From NCBI GenBank assembly GCA_022316685.1, contig JAKJHU010000339.1, positions 62,001 through 126,000 of the forward strand: a stretch of 64,000 bases of DNA. Reading direction: 5' to 3'. Shown here in pieces: positions 10,654 to 22,472 of the stretch. The notes beneath the pieces are model-generated. The model searched no databases. It was not told the DNA's origin and worked only from the letters and a program-made list of their open reading frames with translations. The position numbers and the translations under genes are program-made. Origin of the DNA: Progne subis subis. Taxonomy: Eukaryota; Chordata; Aves; Passeriformes; Hirundinidae. Numbering within the stretch: position 1 is the first letter of the stretch; each line of letters starts with the position of its first letter.

Positions 10654-13353
10654 GTGTTAAATAAATTAGCATTCCCCCAAAGAGCTGTGGCAGTGTTCCT
10701 GCTGGGAGAGGGCTCTTTTCTTCCCAGGAATTGGCTCAGTGCTGGGCTTGCCTACGGGCTGGGGATGCTGGGCCATTCCCAACGACTCGCTTTAAACTCC
10801 TGTTTGTCCTCTGAGGCTGAGCAAGTATCACGTGCAAGCCTCACCCGTGTTTTTGTCATTTCCACTGACATCCTTCTGAGAGAGATGCCTGCGGGGCTGA
10901 CCCATCTACCAGCGCTTGGAGGCTTGGTAGGGACACAGTTACGGCTCCACTCTGCTTCGCCAAACGCTCCCCTGCCCATCCTTGTGGGAGCTGGTGTTCG
11001 AGTGTGTTCATTTGGTTGATACTGTGTTTCCTTTTGATCTTGGTGTTTGGGATGTTTTCTTCCCTGTTCCCCTTGGAAAGTGGAGCACGTTGTTTGTCCC
11101 TGCTTCGCTGCGCCCATCCCCCAGGCTGGAATGGAACCCAACTCTGTTCCACTCCCACCTTCTCCCTGATCGGGGAGTGCCTTGTCCCTGCCTCTAGGCC
11201 CTTCCCCGCTCTGGGAAAAAGGCCTGCGACTGCCGGCAGCTCTGTCTCTCTGGCACCGGCGGGGACGGGGAAGGAGCTAAGGAAGAGCTGCGGCCGGCAG
11301 GGCAGGAGCCCAGAATCAAGCCATGATATGCCCCAGGACAGAGGGCAAGCGCGGTGCCTTTTGCCATCGACGGTCATCTGGGTCTCTCAAAAGAACCACC
11401 ACAAGCAGGGATGGGGCAAGCACGTGGAACTGTGCCTTTGCAGGCGGCCAGGGCAGCCCCGCTGCAAGAGCAGCCTCTCCAGCGCTTCACAGCAGCCTGG
11501 TGCCTGGCAGCAGTTGATGGGGAGGAAATGACTTGGGTGGCCACAGGGCCCAGCCTGTGTGGCCGTGGCCGTGTGGCCGTGCCTGCGCCATGCTGCAGGC
11601 AGGGGCTGCCTGGTGCTGGCTGTGGATTGCCCAAGAGGTAGGCCATGGCCGCTCCCTGCAGTCCCGTCCCTGCCCGATTTCCCCTTTGCCCAGGGAGGCT
11701 CAAGGGCAGGCAAGTGCAGGCTCAGGAGCTGATGCTGCCCACTGCAGAGTGTCCTGTGGCTCACCTGGAGGCAGCCAGTGGCAGCTCTGGGGCTCGTGCA
11801 GGGGCGCTGGGGCTGTGACCCCCCACTGCCACCAAAGGCTACGGCGGCTGCCTTGCCGGCACGGTGGGCTGTGGAGCACACTTTGGGGAGCAGAGGGGAC
11901 ACAAGGCAGGCCTCCACTGAAGGGCTAGCCTGTGTGGGAAGAGCGGGCAGAGTGAAGGGACGCAGGACGCTGCGAGTGGGGCAGTTGAAAGCAACAGCTG
12001 AGGACAGCCGAAAGGCCAAAGAGAGCAGAAGAACTTGTTGCACATGAGGAGTGGGGGCTGAAGGTGTGTGCTGGCCTTTTGCCGGTGCCTCAGAGGGACC
12101 GGCAACCTGAGCACGTGAGGCAATGGGGAACAAAGACACGCAGAGCTCCTTATGCGTCCAGAGAACATGTGCCTGTTGCTGTGTGGGCAGCTGTGTGAGC
12201 TGCTGCCAAGAGAGCCAGGGGCTCTGAGGGCACGCCGTCCCTGCTTCCCTCAAGGGGAAGGACAGCACAGCTGCCGCAGCTGCTTGCCAGGGTGCGTGCG
12301 CTTTCATCGCTGCCTTGCAGCAATGGGTTGGGAGTTGCCAGTGCCCGGAGCCAAGCTGTCCCTCTCCCGCTGTGTGACTCGCAGCAGGCTGGAAGCAGCG
12401 CTAGCACGGCCGGCTGCTGCCCCTGCCTGGCGACAGCAGAGGCTGGCACGGGCAGCCTCTTGCCAGACTGCAGGTGGCCCAGGCAGGACTGGGCTTTCCG
12501 TCGGCAGAGATGCCCAAGGGATGGGGCCGGGCCCATGCGAGCTGTGGCCATCCCTCTGGTGATCCAGCGGCAGCACTAATCCTGCCCACTTACAGCAGCT
12601 GGGACTGAGCAGCCAGACACGTAGCCTGAGCCTGTGGAATGAAGCTGCCCAGGCAGGGCCAGACCTGGAGCAGGGCTTCCACTCCTGGTGTGGCCAGCAC
12701 ATCAGGCCATGCAAGTGTTGCAGCAAGTGCAGAGGAGGCCAGCGGGTTGCTAAGGTGAGCAGCTCTCCTGTGGAGACAGCTTGAGAGAGAGTTGGAGCTG
12801 CTCAGGCTGGAGAAGAGAAGGTTGTGCGGAGGCCTCCCAGTGCCTTGCAGTGTCTACCAGGAGCTCGTAGGGAGCTGCAGAGGCATTCTGTGACAGCAAT
12901 TGTAGTGAGAGGCTAAGGGCTTGGAGCTGGCAGGCAGGTGGGGAGAGCTGCCTGGGCATGGGGAACTGCAGCCGCCTTTGTGTCTGCAGGATCTTCTCCG
13001 GCACAGGGCAGAGGCTGTTCCCAGCCAGCAGTTCCACAGCCTTGGGGGAGCCATGGGCTAGGCATTGTTGGCACCTGACCTCTTCCTGATGTGGCCCGGG
13101 CTCCTGGGAGAGCTTGGCTGCCACAGCCTGGGCTCCCATTTTCAGTGGCAGGCCTTTCCTGGCCATCAGCGCCCTGGTGCCTGAGTGGGTCTTGCCGGCC
13201 CTGAGGCAGGCGGTGCTGTGAGGTCACAAATGGCGTGACAGCGGCCTGAGGCTGGGCTGTGATGTCACGCCGTGTGGCGGCCCCAGCATTGTGAGGTCAC
13301 CGGGCCATCCCTATATAAGGCGGGCCGGCCCCACAGCCGCCAGTGCAGTGGCG

Positions 13354-14079
13354 ATGGCACGTGTCGGAGCCGTGAGCGACGTCAGCGTCCTGCTGGCTGC
13401 ACTTGCCCTGCTGCTGGCCACGGTGGCTGTCCGCTGGGTCATTGGCCACCGGGCACGGCAGGGCCGGCAGGCCGGGACTCGGAGGCCGCGCAAGCAGCTC
13501 GGGGGCCGGGCCAGGGGCCCACGCAGGAGCCCAGGAGCCCCTGTGGCTGCCAGGGCCTCCGGGCCTGGCACAAGCCCTCGGAAGCGTCCCGATGCTCCCG
13601 CCACTTGCCCCAAGGGACCCGGCAGCTGCGGCCCCTGCCTCAGCGTGGCCAAGGAGCTGCAGGGGCTGATGCTGCTGCTCCGGGCTCACCGTGGGACATG
13701 GGCTCCGCTTCATCCTGCCATGTGGCGGGCGCTGTGGGTGCACCTGCAGCAGCTGGGCAAGCGAGGCCACCTGCCCTGCTGTGCCTCGTCCCGCTGCTCC
13801 GGGCGCTTCTGTGCCTCTGGCAGGCTCCTCCCAGCCAGAGGGGCCATTCCTGGCACAGCTTCCAGCCCTTCCAGGAGATTGTGTTGGACACCAAGCATCC
13901 CTGGGAGAAGCTCGGCCCGGCCCACATCCAGCCTTCCGGGAGCTTCCACCGCCTCTGACGGCCTCCAAGCCCTGCAAGTCCCTCCCTGCTCTCAACCACC
14001 TCCCTCCCTCGCAGAACCTCCCCAGCGCCGAGACGCCGCCTCCCTCCCAGCAGCTTGCCACAGCCTCCATCCCTGCTGA
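13354..14079 (+). pseudogene. Macrosatellite gene, unit 4, frameshifted (241 codons)
   Basis: The TATA box at 13312 and the start codon are conserved. An extra C in a run near 13968-13973 (aagccctgc against aagcctgc) shifts the frame, which ends after 241 codons. The downstream part of the original frame remains open to about 14590. Unit 5 carries the identical lesion, so the two copies descend from one or have been converted. Confidence 0.5.
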
Positions 14080-17000
14080 GAGCCCCCAGCCCTTCAAGAT
14101 CCTGCGCCTGCCAAGACCTGTCCCTGGCGCCCAGTTCCTGCCTCCCTCCCACACATTCCCTCCTGGAGGCCTCCAGCCCTCCCGGCCTCTCAGGAAAGCC
14201 TCCGCGCCTGCGCAGCCTGAGCAAGCGCTGGACACCTCCTCCTGCTCCCTTCCACATCAACAGCATCCCGTGCACATCGAGAGCCCCGGCGTGTCCCAGG
14301 GCACTGACACGGCCAGGGAAAGCTGGCAAGCACAAACAGGAGCCCAGCTGGAGAAGGAGAGGCATTCCCAGGAGCAGGTGGCTGAGCCACAAGCATCCTG
14401 CAGCCACCAGTGTCCAGCGCAGGGCTCTCAGGATGCTGTGCCTGACTCAGGCAGCAACAGCCCCAGCTGGGTGGCACAGACGGCGCCCACGAGACCATGG
14501 CGCTTGCGTGGTCTCCAGGAGGCTGCCCCGAGACGGTCCCCCGCAGCCCAGGCAGGTGGTCACAGGCCTCGGAGGGCCCTTCCACCCTAGGTGTTAAATA
14601 AATTAGCATTCCCCCAAAGAGCTGTGGCAGTGTTCCTGCTGGGAGAGGGCTCTTTTCTTCCCAGGAATTGGCTCAGTGCTGGGCTTGCCTACGGGCTGGG
14701 GATGCTGGGCCATTCCCAACGACTCGCTTTAAACTCCTGTTTGTCCTCTGAGGCTGAGCAAGTATCACGTGCAAGCCCTCACCCGTGTTTTTGTCATTTC
14801 CACTGACATCCTTCTGAGAGAGATGCCTGCGGGGCTGACCCATCTACCAGTGCTTGGAGGCTTGGTAGGGACACAGTTACGGCTCCACTCTGCTTCTCCA
14901 AACGCTCCGCTGCCCATCCTTGTGGGAGCTGGTGTTCGAGTGTGTTCATTTGGTTGATACTGTGTTTCCTTTTGATCTTGGTGTTTGGGATGTTTTCTTC
15001 CCTGTTCCCCTTGGAAAGTGGAGCACCGTTGTTTGTCCCTGCTTCGCTGCGCCCATCCCCCAGGCTGGAATGGAACCCAACTCTGTTCCACTCCCACCTT
15101 CTCCCTGATCGGGGAGTGCCTTGTCCCTGCCTCTAGGCCCTTCCCCGCTCTGGGAAAAAGGCCTGCGACTGCCGGCAGCTCTGTCTCTCTGGCACCGGCG
15201 GGGACGGGGAAGGAGCTAAGGAAGAGCTGCGGCCGGCAGGGCAGGAGCCCAGAATCAAGCCATGATATGCCCCAGGACAGAGGGCAAGCGCGGTGCCTTT
15301 TGCCATCGACGGTCATCTGGGTCTCTCAAAAGAACCACCACAAGCAGGGATGGGGCAAGCACGTGGAACTGTGACTTTGCACGTGGCCAGGGCAGCCCCG
15401 CTGCAAGAGCAGCCTCTCCAGCGCTTCACAGCAGCCTGGTGCCTGGCAGCAGTTGATGGGGAGGAAATGACTTGGGTGGCCACAGGGCCCAGCCTGTGTG
15501 GCCGTGGCCGTGTGGCCGTGCCTGCGCCATGCTGCAGGCAGGGGCTGCCTGGTGCTGGCTGTGGATTGCCCAAGAGGTAGGCCATGGCCGCTCCCTGCAG
15601 TCCCGTCCCTGCCCGATTTCCCCTTTGCCCAGGGAGGCTCAAGGGCAGGCAAGTGCAGGCTCAGGAGCTGATGCTGCCCACTGCAGAGTGTCCTGTGGCT
15701 CACCTGGAGGCAGCCAGTGGCAGCTCTGGGGCTCGTGCAGGGGCGCTGGGGCTGTGACCCCCCACTGCCACCAAAGGCTACGGCGGCTGCCTTGCCGGCA
15801 CGGTGGGCTGTGGAGCACACTTTGGGGAGCAGAGGGGACACAAGGCAGGCCTCCACTGAAGGGCTAGCCTGTGTGGGAAGAGCGGGCAGAGTGAAGGGAC
15901 GCAGGACGCTGCGAGTGGGGCAGTTGAAAGCAACAGCTGAGGACAGCCGAAAGGCCAAAGAGAGCAGAAGAAGTTGTTGCACATGAGGAGTGGGGGCTGA
16001 AGGTGTGTGCTGGCCTTTTGCCGGTGCCTCAGAGGGACGGGCAACATGAGCACGTGAGGCAATGGGGAACAAAGACACGCAGAGCTCCTTATGCGTCCAG
16101 AGAACATGTGCCTGTTGCTGTGGGGGCAGCTGTGTGAGCTGCTGCCAAGAGAGCCAGGGGCTCTGAGGGCACGCCGTCCCTGCTTCCCTCAAGGGGAAGG
16201 ACAGCACAGCTGCCGCAGCTGCTTGCCAGGGTGCGTGCGCTTTCATCGCTGCCTTGCAGCAATGGGTTGGGAGTTGCCAGTGCCCGGAGCCAAGCTGTCC
16301 CTCTCCCGCTGTGTGACTCGCAGCAGGCTGGAAGCAGCGCTAGCACGGCCGGCTGCTGCCCCTGCCTGGCGACAGCAGAGGCTGGCACGGGCAGCCTCTT
16401 GCCAGACTGCAGGTGGCCCAGGCAGGACTGGGCTTTCCGTCGGCAGAGATGCCCAAGGCATGGGGCCGGGCCCATGCGAGCTGTGGCCATCCCTCTGGTG
16501 ATCCAGCGGCAGCACTAATCCTGCCCACTTACAGCAGCTGGGACTGAGCAGCCAGACACGTCGCCTGAGCCTGTGGAATGAAGCTGCCCAGGCAGGGCCA
16601 GACCTGGAGCAGGGCTTCCACTCCTGGTGTGGCCAGCACATCAGGCCATGCAAGTGTTGCAGCAAGTGCAGAGGAGGCCAGCGGGTTGCTAAGGTGAGCA
16701 GCTCTCCTGTGGAGACAGCTTGAGAGAGAGTTGGAGCTGCTCAGGCTGGAGAAGAGAAGGTTGTGCGGAGGCCTCCCAGTGCCTTGCAGTGTCTACCAGG
16801 AGCTCGTAGGGAGCTGCAGAGGCATTCTGTGACAGCAATTGTAGTGAGAGGCTAAGGGCTTGGAGCTGGCAGGCAGGTGGGGAGAGCTGCCTGGGCATGG
16901 GGAACTGCAGCCGCCTTTGTGTCTGCAGGATCTTCTCCGGCACAGGGCAGAGGCTGTTCCCAGCCAGCAGTTCCACAGCCTTGGGGGAGCCATGGGCTAG

Positions 17001-17292
17001 GCATTGTTGGCACCTGACCTCTTCCTGATGTGGCCCGGGCTCCTGGGAGAGCTTGGCTGCCACAGCCTGGGCTCCCATTTTCAGTGGCAGGCCTTTCCTG
17101 GCCATCAGCGCCCTGGTGCCTGAGTGGGTCTTGCCGGCCCTGAGGCAGGCGGTGCTGTGAGGTCACAAATGGCGTGACAGCGGCCTGAGGCTGGGCTGTG
17201 ATGTCACGCCGTGTGGCGGCCCCAGCATTGTGAGGTCACCGGGCCATCCCTATATAAGGCGGGCCGGCCCCACAGCCGCCAGTGCAGTGGCG

Positions 17293-18018
17293 ATGGCACG
17301 TGTCGGAGCCGTGAGCGACGTCAGCGTCCTGCTGGCTGCACTTGCCCTGCTGCTGGCCACGGTGGCTGTCCGCTGGGTCATTGGCCACCGGGCACGGCAG
17401 GGCCGGCAGGCCGGGACTCGGAGGCCGCGCAAGCAGCTCGGGGGCCGGGCCAGGGGCCCACGCAGGAGCCCAGGAGCCCCTGTGGCTGCCAGGGCCTCCG
17501 GGCCTGGCACAAGCCCTCGGAAGCGTCCCGATGCTCCCGCCACTTGCCCCAAGGGACCCGGCAGCTGCGGCCCCTGCCTCAGCGTGGCCAAGGAGCTGCA
17601 GGGGCTGATGCTGCTGCTCCGGGCTCACCGTGGGACATGGGCTCCGCTTCATCCTGCCATGTGGCGGGCGCTGTGGGTGCACCTGCAGCAGCTGGGCAAG
17701 CGAGGCCACCTGCCCTGCTGTGCCTCGTCCCGCTGCTCCGGGCGCTTCTGTGCCTCTGGCAGGCTCCTCCCAGCCAGAGGGGCCATTCCTGGCACAGCTT
17801 CCAGCCCTTCCAGGAGATTGTGTTGGACACCAAGCATCCCTGGGAGAAGCTCGGCCCGGCCCACATCCAGCCTTCCGGGAGCTTCCACCGCCTCTGACGG
17901 CCTCCAAGCCCTGCAAGTCCCTCCCTGCTCTCAACCACCTCCCTCCCTCGCAGAACCTCCCCAGCGCCGAGACGCCGCCTCCCTCCCAGCAGCTTGCCAC
18001 AGCCTCCATCCCTGCTGA
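17293..18018 (+). pseudogene. Macrosatellite gene, unit 5, same frameshift as unit 4
   Basis: The TATA box is at 17251 and the ATG at 17293. The product matches the 241-codon truncated form of unit 4 because the same extra C is present near 17907-17912. The extra C at the C-terminal end seen in units 3 and 4 is present too. The unit is otherwise complete, with promoter and AATAAA. Confidence 0.5.
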
Positions 18019-21000
18019 GAGCCCCCAGCCCTTCAAGATCCTGCGCCTGCCAAGACCTGTCCCTGGCGCCCAGTTCCTGCCTCCCTCCCACACATTCCCT
18101 CCTGGAGGCCTCCAGCCCTCCCGGCCTCTCAGGAAAGCCTCCGCGCCTGCGCAGCCTGAGCAAGCGCTGGACACCTCCTCCTGCTCCCTTCCACATCAAC
18201 AGCATCCCGTGCACATCGAGAGCCCCGGCGTGTCCCAGGGCACTGACACGGCCAGGGAAAGCTGGCAAGCACAAACAGGAGCCCAGCTGGAGAAGGAGAG
18301 GCATTCCCAGGAGCAGGTGGCTGAGCCACAAGCATCCTGCAGCCACCAGTGTCCAGCGCAGGGCTCTCAGGATGCTGTGCCTGACTCAGGCAGCAACAGC
18401 CCCAGCTGGGTGGCACAGACGGCGCCCACGAGACCATGGCGCTTGCGTGGTCTCCAGGAGGCTGCCCCGAGACGGTCCCCCGCAGCCCAGGCAGGTGGTC
18501 ACAGGCCTCGGAGGGCCCTTCCACCCTAGGTGTTAAATAAATTAGCATTCCCCCAAAGAGCTGTGGCAGTGTTCCTGCTGGGAGAGGGCTCTTTTCTTCC
18601 CAGGAATTGGCTCAGTGCTGGGCTTGCCTACGGGCTGGGGATGCTGGGCCATTCCCAACGACTCGCTTTAAACTCCTGTTTGTCCTCTGAGGCTGAGCAA
18701 GTATCACGTGCAACCCTCACCCGTGTTTTTGTCATTTCCACTGACATCCTTCTGAGAGAGATGCCTGCGGGGCTGACCCATCTACCAGTGCTTGGAGGCT
18801 TGGTAGGGACACAGTTACGGCTCCACTCTGCTTCTCCAAACGCTCCGCTGCCCATCCTTGTGGGAGCTGGTGTTCGAGTGTGTTCATTTGGTTGATACTG
18901 TGTTTCCTTTTGATCTTGGTGTTTGGGATGTTTTCTTCCCTGTTCCCCTTGGAAAGTGGAGCACCTTGTTTGTCCCTGCTTGGCTGCGCCCATCCCCCAG
19001 GCTGGAATGGAAGCCAACTCTGTTCCACTCCCACCTTCTCCCTGATCGGGGAGTGGCTTGTCCCTGCCTCTAGGCCCTTCCCCGCTCTGGGAAAAAGGCC
19101 TGCCACTGCCGGCAGCTCTGTCTCTCTGGCACCGGCGGGGACGGGGAAGGAGCTAAGGAAGAGCTGCGGCCGGCAGGGCAGGAGCCCAGAATCAAGCCAT
19201 GATATGCCCCAGGACAGAGGGCAAGCGCGGTGCCTTTTGCCATCGACGGTCATCTGGGTCTCTCCAAAGAACCACCACAAGCAGGGATGGGGCAAGCACG
19301 TGGAACTGTGACTTTGCACGTGGCCAGGGCAGCCCCGCTGCAAGAGCAGCCTCTCCAGCGCTTCACAGCAGCCTGGTGCCTGGCAGCAGTTGATGGGGAG
19401 GAAATGACTTGGGTGGCCACAGGGCCCAGCCTGTGTGGCCGTGGCCGTGTGGCCGTGCCTGCGCCATGCTGCAGGCAGGGGCTGCCTGGTGCTGGCTGTG
19501 GATTGCCCAAGAGGTAGGCCATGGCCGCTCCCTGCAGTCCCGTCCCTGCCCGATTTCCCCTTTGCCCAGGGAGGCTCAAGGGCAGGCAAGTGCAGGCTCA
19601 GGAGCTGATGCTGCCCACTGCAGAGTGTCCTGTGGCTCACCTGGAGGCAGCCAGTGGCAGCTCTGGGGCTCGTGCAGGGGCGCTGGGGCTGTGACCCCCC
19701 ACTGCCACCAAAGGCTACGGCGGCTGCCTTGCCGGCACGGTGGGCTGTGGAGCACACTTTGGGGAGCAGAGGGGACACAAGGCAGGCCTCCACTGAAGGG
19801 CTAGCCTGTGTGGGAAGAGCGGGCAGAGTGAAGGGACGCAGGACGCTGCGAGTGGGGCAGTTGAAAGCAACAGCTGAGGACAGCCGAAAGGCCAAAGAGA
19901 GCAGAAGAACTTGTTGCACATGAGGAGTGGGGGCTGAAGGTGTGTGCTGGCCTTTTGCCGGTGCCTCAGAGGGACCGGCAACCTGAGCACGTGAGGCAAT
20001 GGGGAACAAAGACACGCAGAGCTCCTTCTGCGTCCAGAGAACATGTGCCTGTTGCTGTGTGGGCAGCTGTGTGAGCTGCTGCCAAGAGAGCCAGGGGCTC
20101 TGAGGGCACGCCGTCCCTGCTTCCCTCCAGGGGAAGGACAGCACAGCTGCCGCAGCTGCTTGCCAGGGTGCGTGCGCTTTCATCGCTGCCTTGCAGCAAT
20201 GGGTTGGGAGTTGCCAGTGCCCGGAGCCAAGCTGTCCCTCTCCCGCTGTGTGACTCGCAGCAGGCTGGAAGCAGCGCTAGCACGGCCGGCTGCTGCCCCT
20301 GCCTGGCGACAGCAGAGGCTGGCACGGGCAGCCTCTTGCCAGACTGCAGGTGGCCCAGGCAGGACTGGGCTTTCCGTCGGCAGAGATGCCCAAGGGATGG
20401 GGCCGGGCCCATGCGAGCTGTGGCCATCACTCTGGTGATCCAGCGGCAGCACTAATCCTGCCCACTTACAGCAGCTGGGACTGAGCAGCCAGACACGGAG
20501 CCTGAGCCTGTGGAATGAAGCTGCCCAGGCAGGGCCAGACCTGGAGCAGGGCTTCCACTCCTGGTGTGGCCAGCACATCAGGCCATGCAAGTGTTGCAGC
20601 AAGTGCAGAGGAGGCCAGCGGGTTGCTAAGGTGAGCAGCTCTCCTGTGGAGACAGCTTGAGAGAGAGTTGGAGCTGCTCAGGCTGGAGAAGAGAAGGTTG
20701 TGCGGAGGCCTCCCAGTGCCTTGCAGTGTCTACCAGGAGCTCGTAGGGAGCTGCAGAGGCATTCTGTGACAGCAATTGTAGTGAGAGGCTAAGGGGCTTG
20801 GAGCTGGCAGGCAGGTGGGGAGAGCTGCCTGGGCATGGGGAACTGCAGCCGCCTTTGTGTCTGCAGGATCTTCTCCGGCACAGGGCAGAGGCTGTTCCCA
20901 GCCAGCAGTTCCACAGCCTTGGGGGAGCCATGGGCTAGGCATTGTTGGCACCTGACCTCTTCCTGATGTGGCCCGGGCTCCTGGGAGAGCTTGGCTGCCA

Positions 21001-21230
21001 CAGCCTGGGCTCCCATTTTCAGTGGCAGGCCTTTCCTGGCCATCAGCGCCCTGGTGCCTGAGTGGGTCTTGCCGGCCCTGAGGCAGGCGGTGCTGTGAGG
21101 TCACAAATGGCGTGACAGCGGCCTGAGGCTGGGCTGTGATGTCACGCCGTGTGGCGGCCCCAGCATTGTGAGGTCACCGGGCCATCCCTATATAAGGCGG
21201 GCCGGCCCCACAGCCGCCAGTGCAGTGGCG

Positions 21231-22472
21231 ATGGCACGTGTCGGAGCCGTGAGCGACGTCAGCGTCCTGCTGGCTGCACTTGCCCTGCTGCTGGCCACGG
21301 TGGCTGTCCGCTGGGTCATTGGCCACCGGGCACGGCAGGGCCGGCAGGCCGGGACTCGGAGGCCGCGCAAGCAGCTCGGGGGCCGGGCCAGGGGCCCACG
21401 CAGGAGCCCAGGAGCCCCTGTGGCTGCCAGGGCCTCCGGGCCTGGCACAAGCCCTCGGAAGCGTCCCGATGCTCCCGCCACTTGCCCCAAGGGACCCGGC
21501 AGCTGCGGCCCCTGCCTCAGCGTGGCCAAGGAGCTGCAGGGGCTGATGCTGCTGCTCCGGGCTCACCGTGGGACATGGGCTCCGCTTCATCCTGCCATGT
21601 GGCGGGCGCTGTGGGTGCACCTGCAGCAGCTGGGCAAGCGAGGCCACCTGCCCTGCTGTGCCTCGTCCCGCTGCTCCGGGCGCTTCTGTGCCTCTGGCAG
21701 GCTCCTCCCAGCCAGAGGGGCCATTCCTGGCACAGCTTCCAGCCCTTCCAGGAGATTGTGTTGGACACCAAGCATCCCTGGGAGAAGCTCGGCCCGGCCC
21801 ACATCCAGCCTTCCGGGAGCTTCCACCGCCTCTGACGGCCTCCAACCCTGCAAGTCCCTCCCTGCTCTCAACCACCTCCCTCCCTCGCAGAACCTCCCCA
21901 GCGCCGAGACGCCGCCTCCCTCCCAGCAGCTTGCCACAGCCTCCATCCCTGCTGAGAGCCCCCAGCCCTTCAAGATCCTGCGCCTGCCAAGACCTGTCCC
22001 TGGCGCCCAGTTCCTGCCTCCCTCCCACACATTCCCTCCTGGAGGCCTCCAGCCCTCCCGGCCTCTCAGGAAAGCCTCCGCGCCTGCGCAGCCTGAGCAA
22101 GCGCTGGACACCTCCTCCTGCTCCCTTCCACATCAACAGCATCCCGTGCACATCGAGAGCCCCGGCGTGTCCCAGGGCACTGACACAGCCAGGGAAAGCT
22201 GGCAAGCACAAACAGGAGCCCGGCTGGAGAAGGAGAGGCATTCCCAGGAGCAGGTGGCTGAGCCACAAGCATCCTGCAGCCACCAGTGTCCAGCGCAGGG
22301 CTCTCAGGATGCTGTGCCTGACTCAGGCAGCAACAGCCCCAGCTGGGTGGCACAGACGGCGCCCACGAGACCATGGCGCTTGCGTGGTCTCCAGGAGGCT
22401 GCCCCGAGACGGTCCCCGCAGCCCAGGCAGGTGGTCACAGGCCTCGGAGGGCCCTTCCACCCTAGGTGTTAA
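21231..22472 (+). CDS. Macrosatellite-encoded protein, unit 6, intact 413 aa
   Basis: This is the second fully intact copy: TATA box at 21189, ATG at 21231, 413 codons, and TAA at 22470-22472 overlapping AATAAA. Compared with unit 1 it has a small number of substitutions, for example Pro for Ala at the site where units 4 and 5 carry their frameshift. It has the same N-terminal hydrophobic segment, basic region and Ser/Pro/Gln-rich tail. Two intact copies about 20 kb apart, separated by broken ones, fit either weak selection on some copies or chance survival. The window alone cannot separate these. Confidence 0.5.
   Translation: MARVGAVSDVSVLLAALALLLATVAVRWVIGHRARQGRQAGTRRPRKQLGGRARGPRRSPGAPVAARASGPGTSPRKRPDAPATCPKGPGSCGPCLSVAKELQGLMLLLRAHRGTWAPLHPAMWRALWVHLQQLGKRGHLPCCASSRCSGRFCASGRLLPARGAIPGTASSPSRRLCWTPSIPGRSSARPTSSLPGASTASDGLQPCKSLPALNHLPPSQNLPSAETPPPSQQLATASIPAESPQPFKILRLPRPVPGAQFLPPSHTFPPGGLQPSRPLRKASAPAQPEQALDTSSCSLPHQQHPVHIESPGVSQGTDTARESWQAQTGARLEKERHSQEQVAEPQASCSHQCPAQGSQDAVPDSGSNSPSWVAQTAPTRPWRLRGLQEAAPRRSPQPRQVVTGLGGPFHPRC

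Noticed and set aside
18732..20183. 483-codon minus-strand open frame across two macrosatellite units
   Set aside because: The equivalent frame is broken at different places in other units, has no promoter or polyA layout, and GC-rich DNA here gives long frames on all strands.
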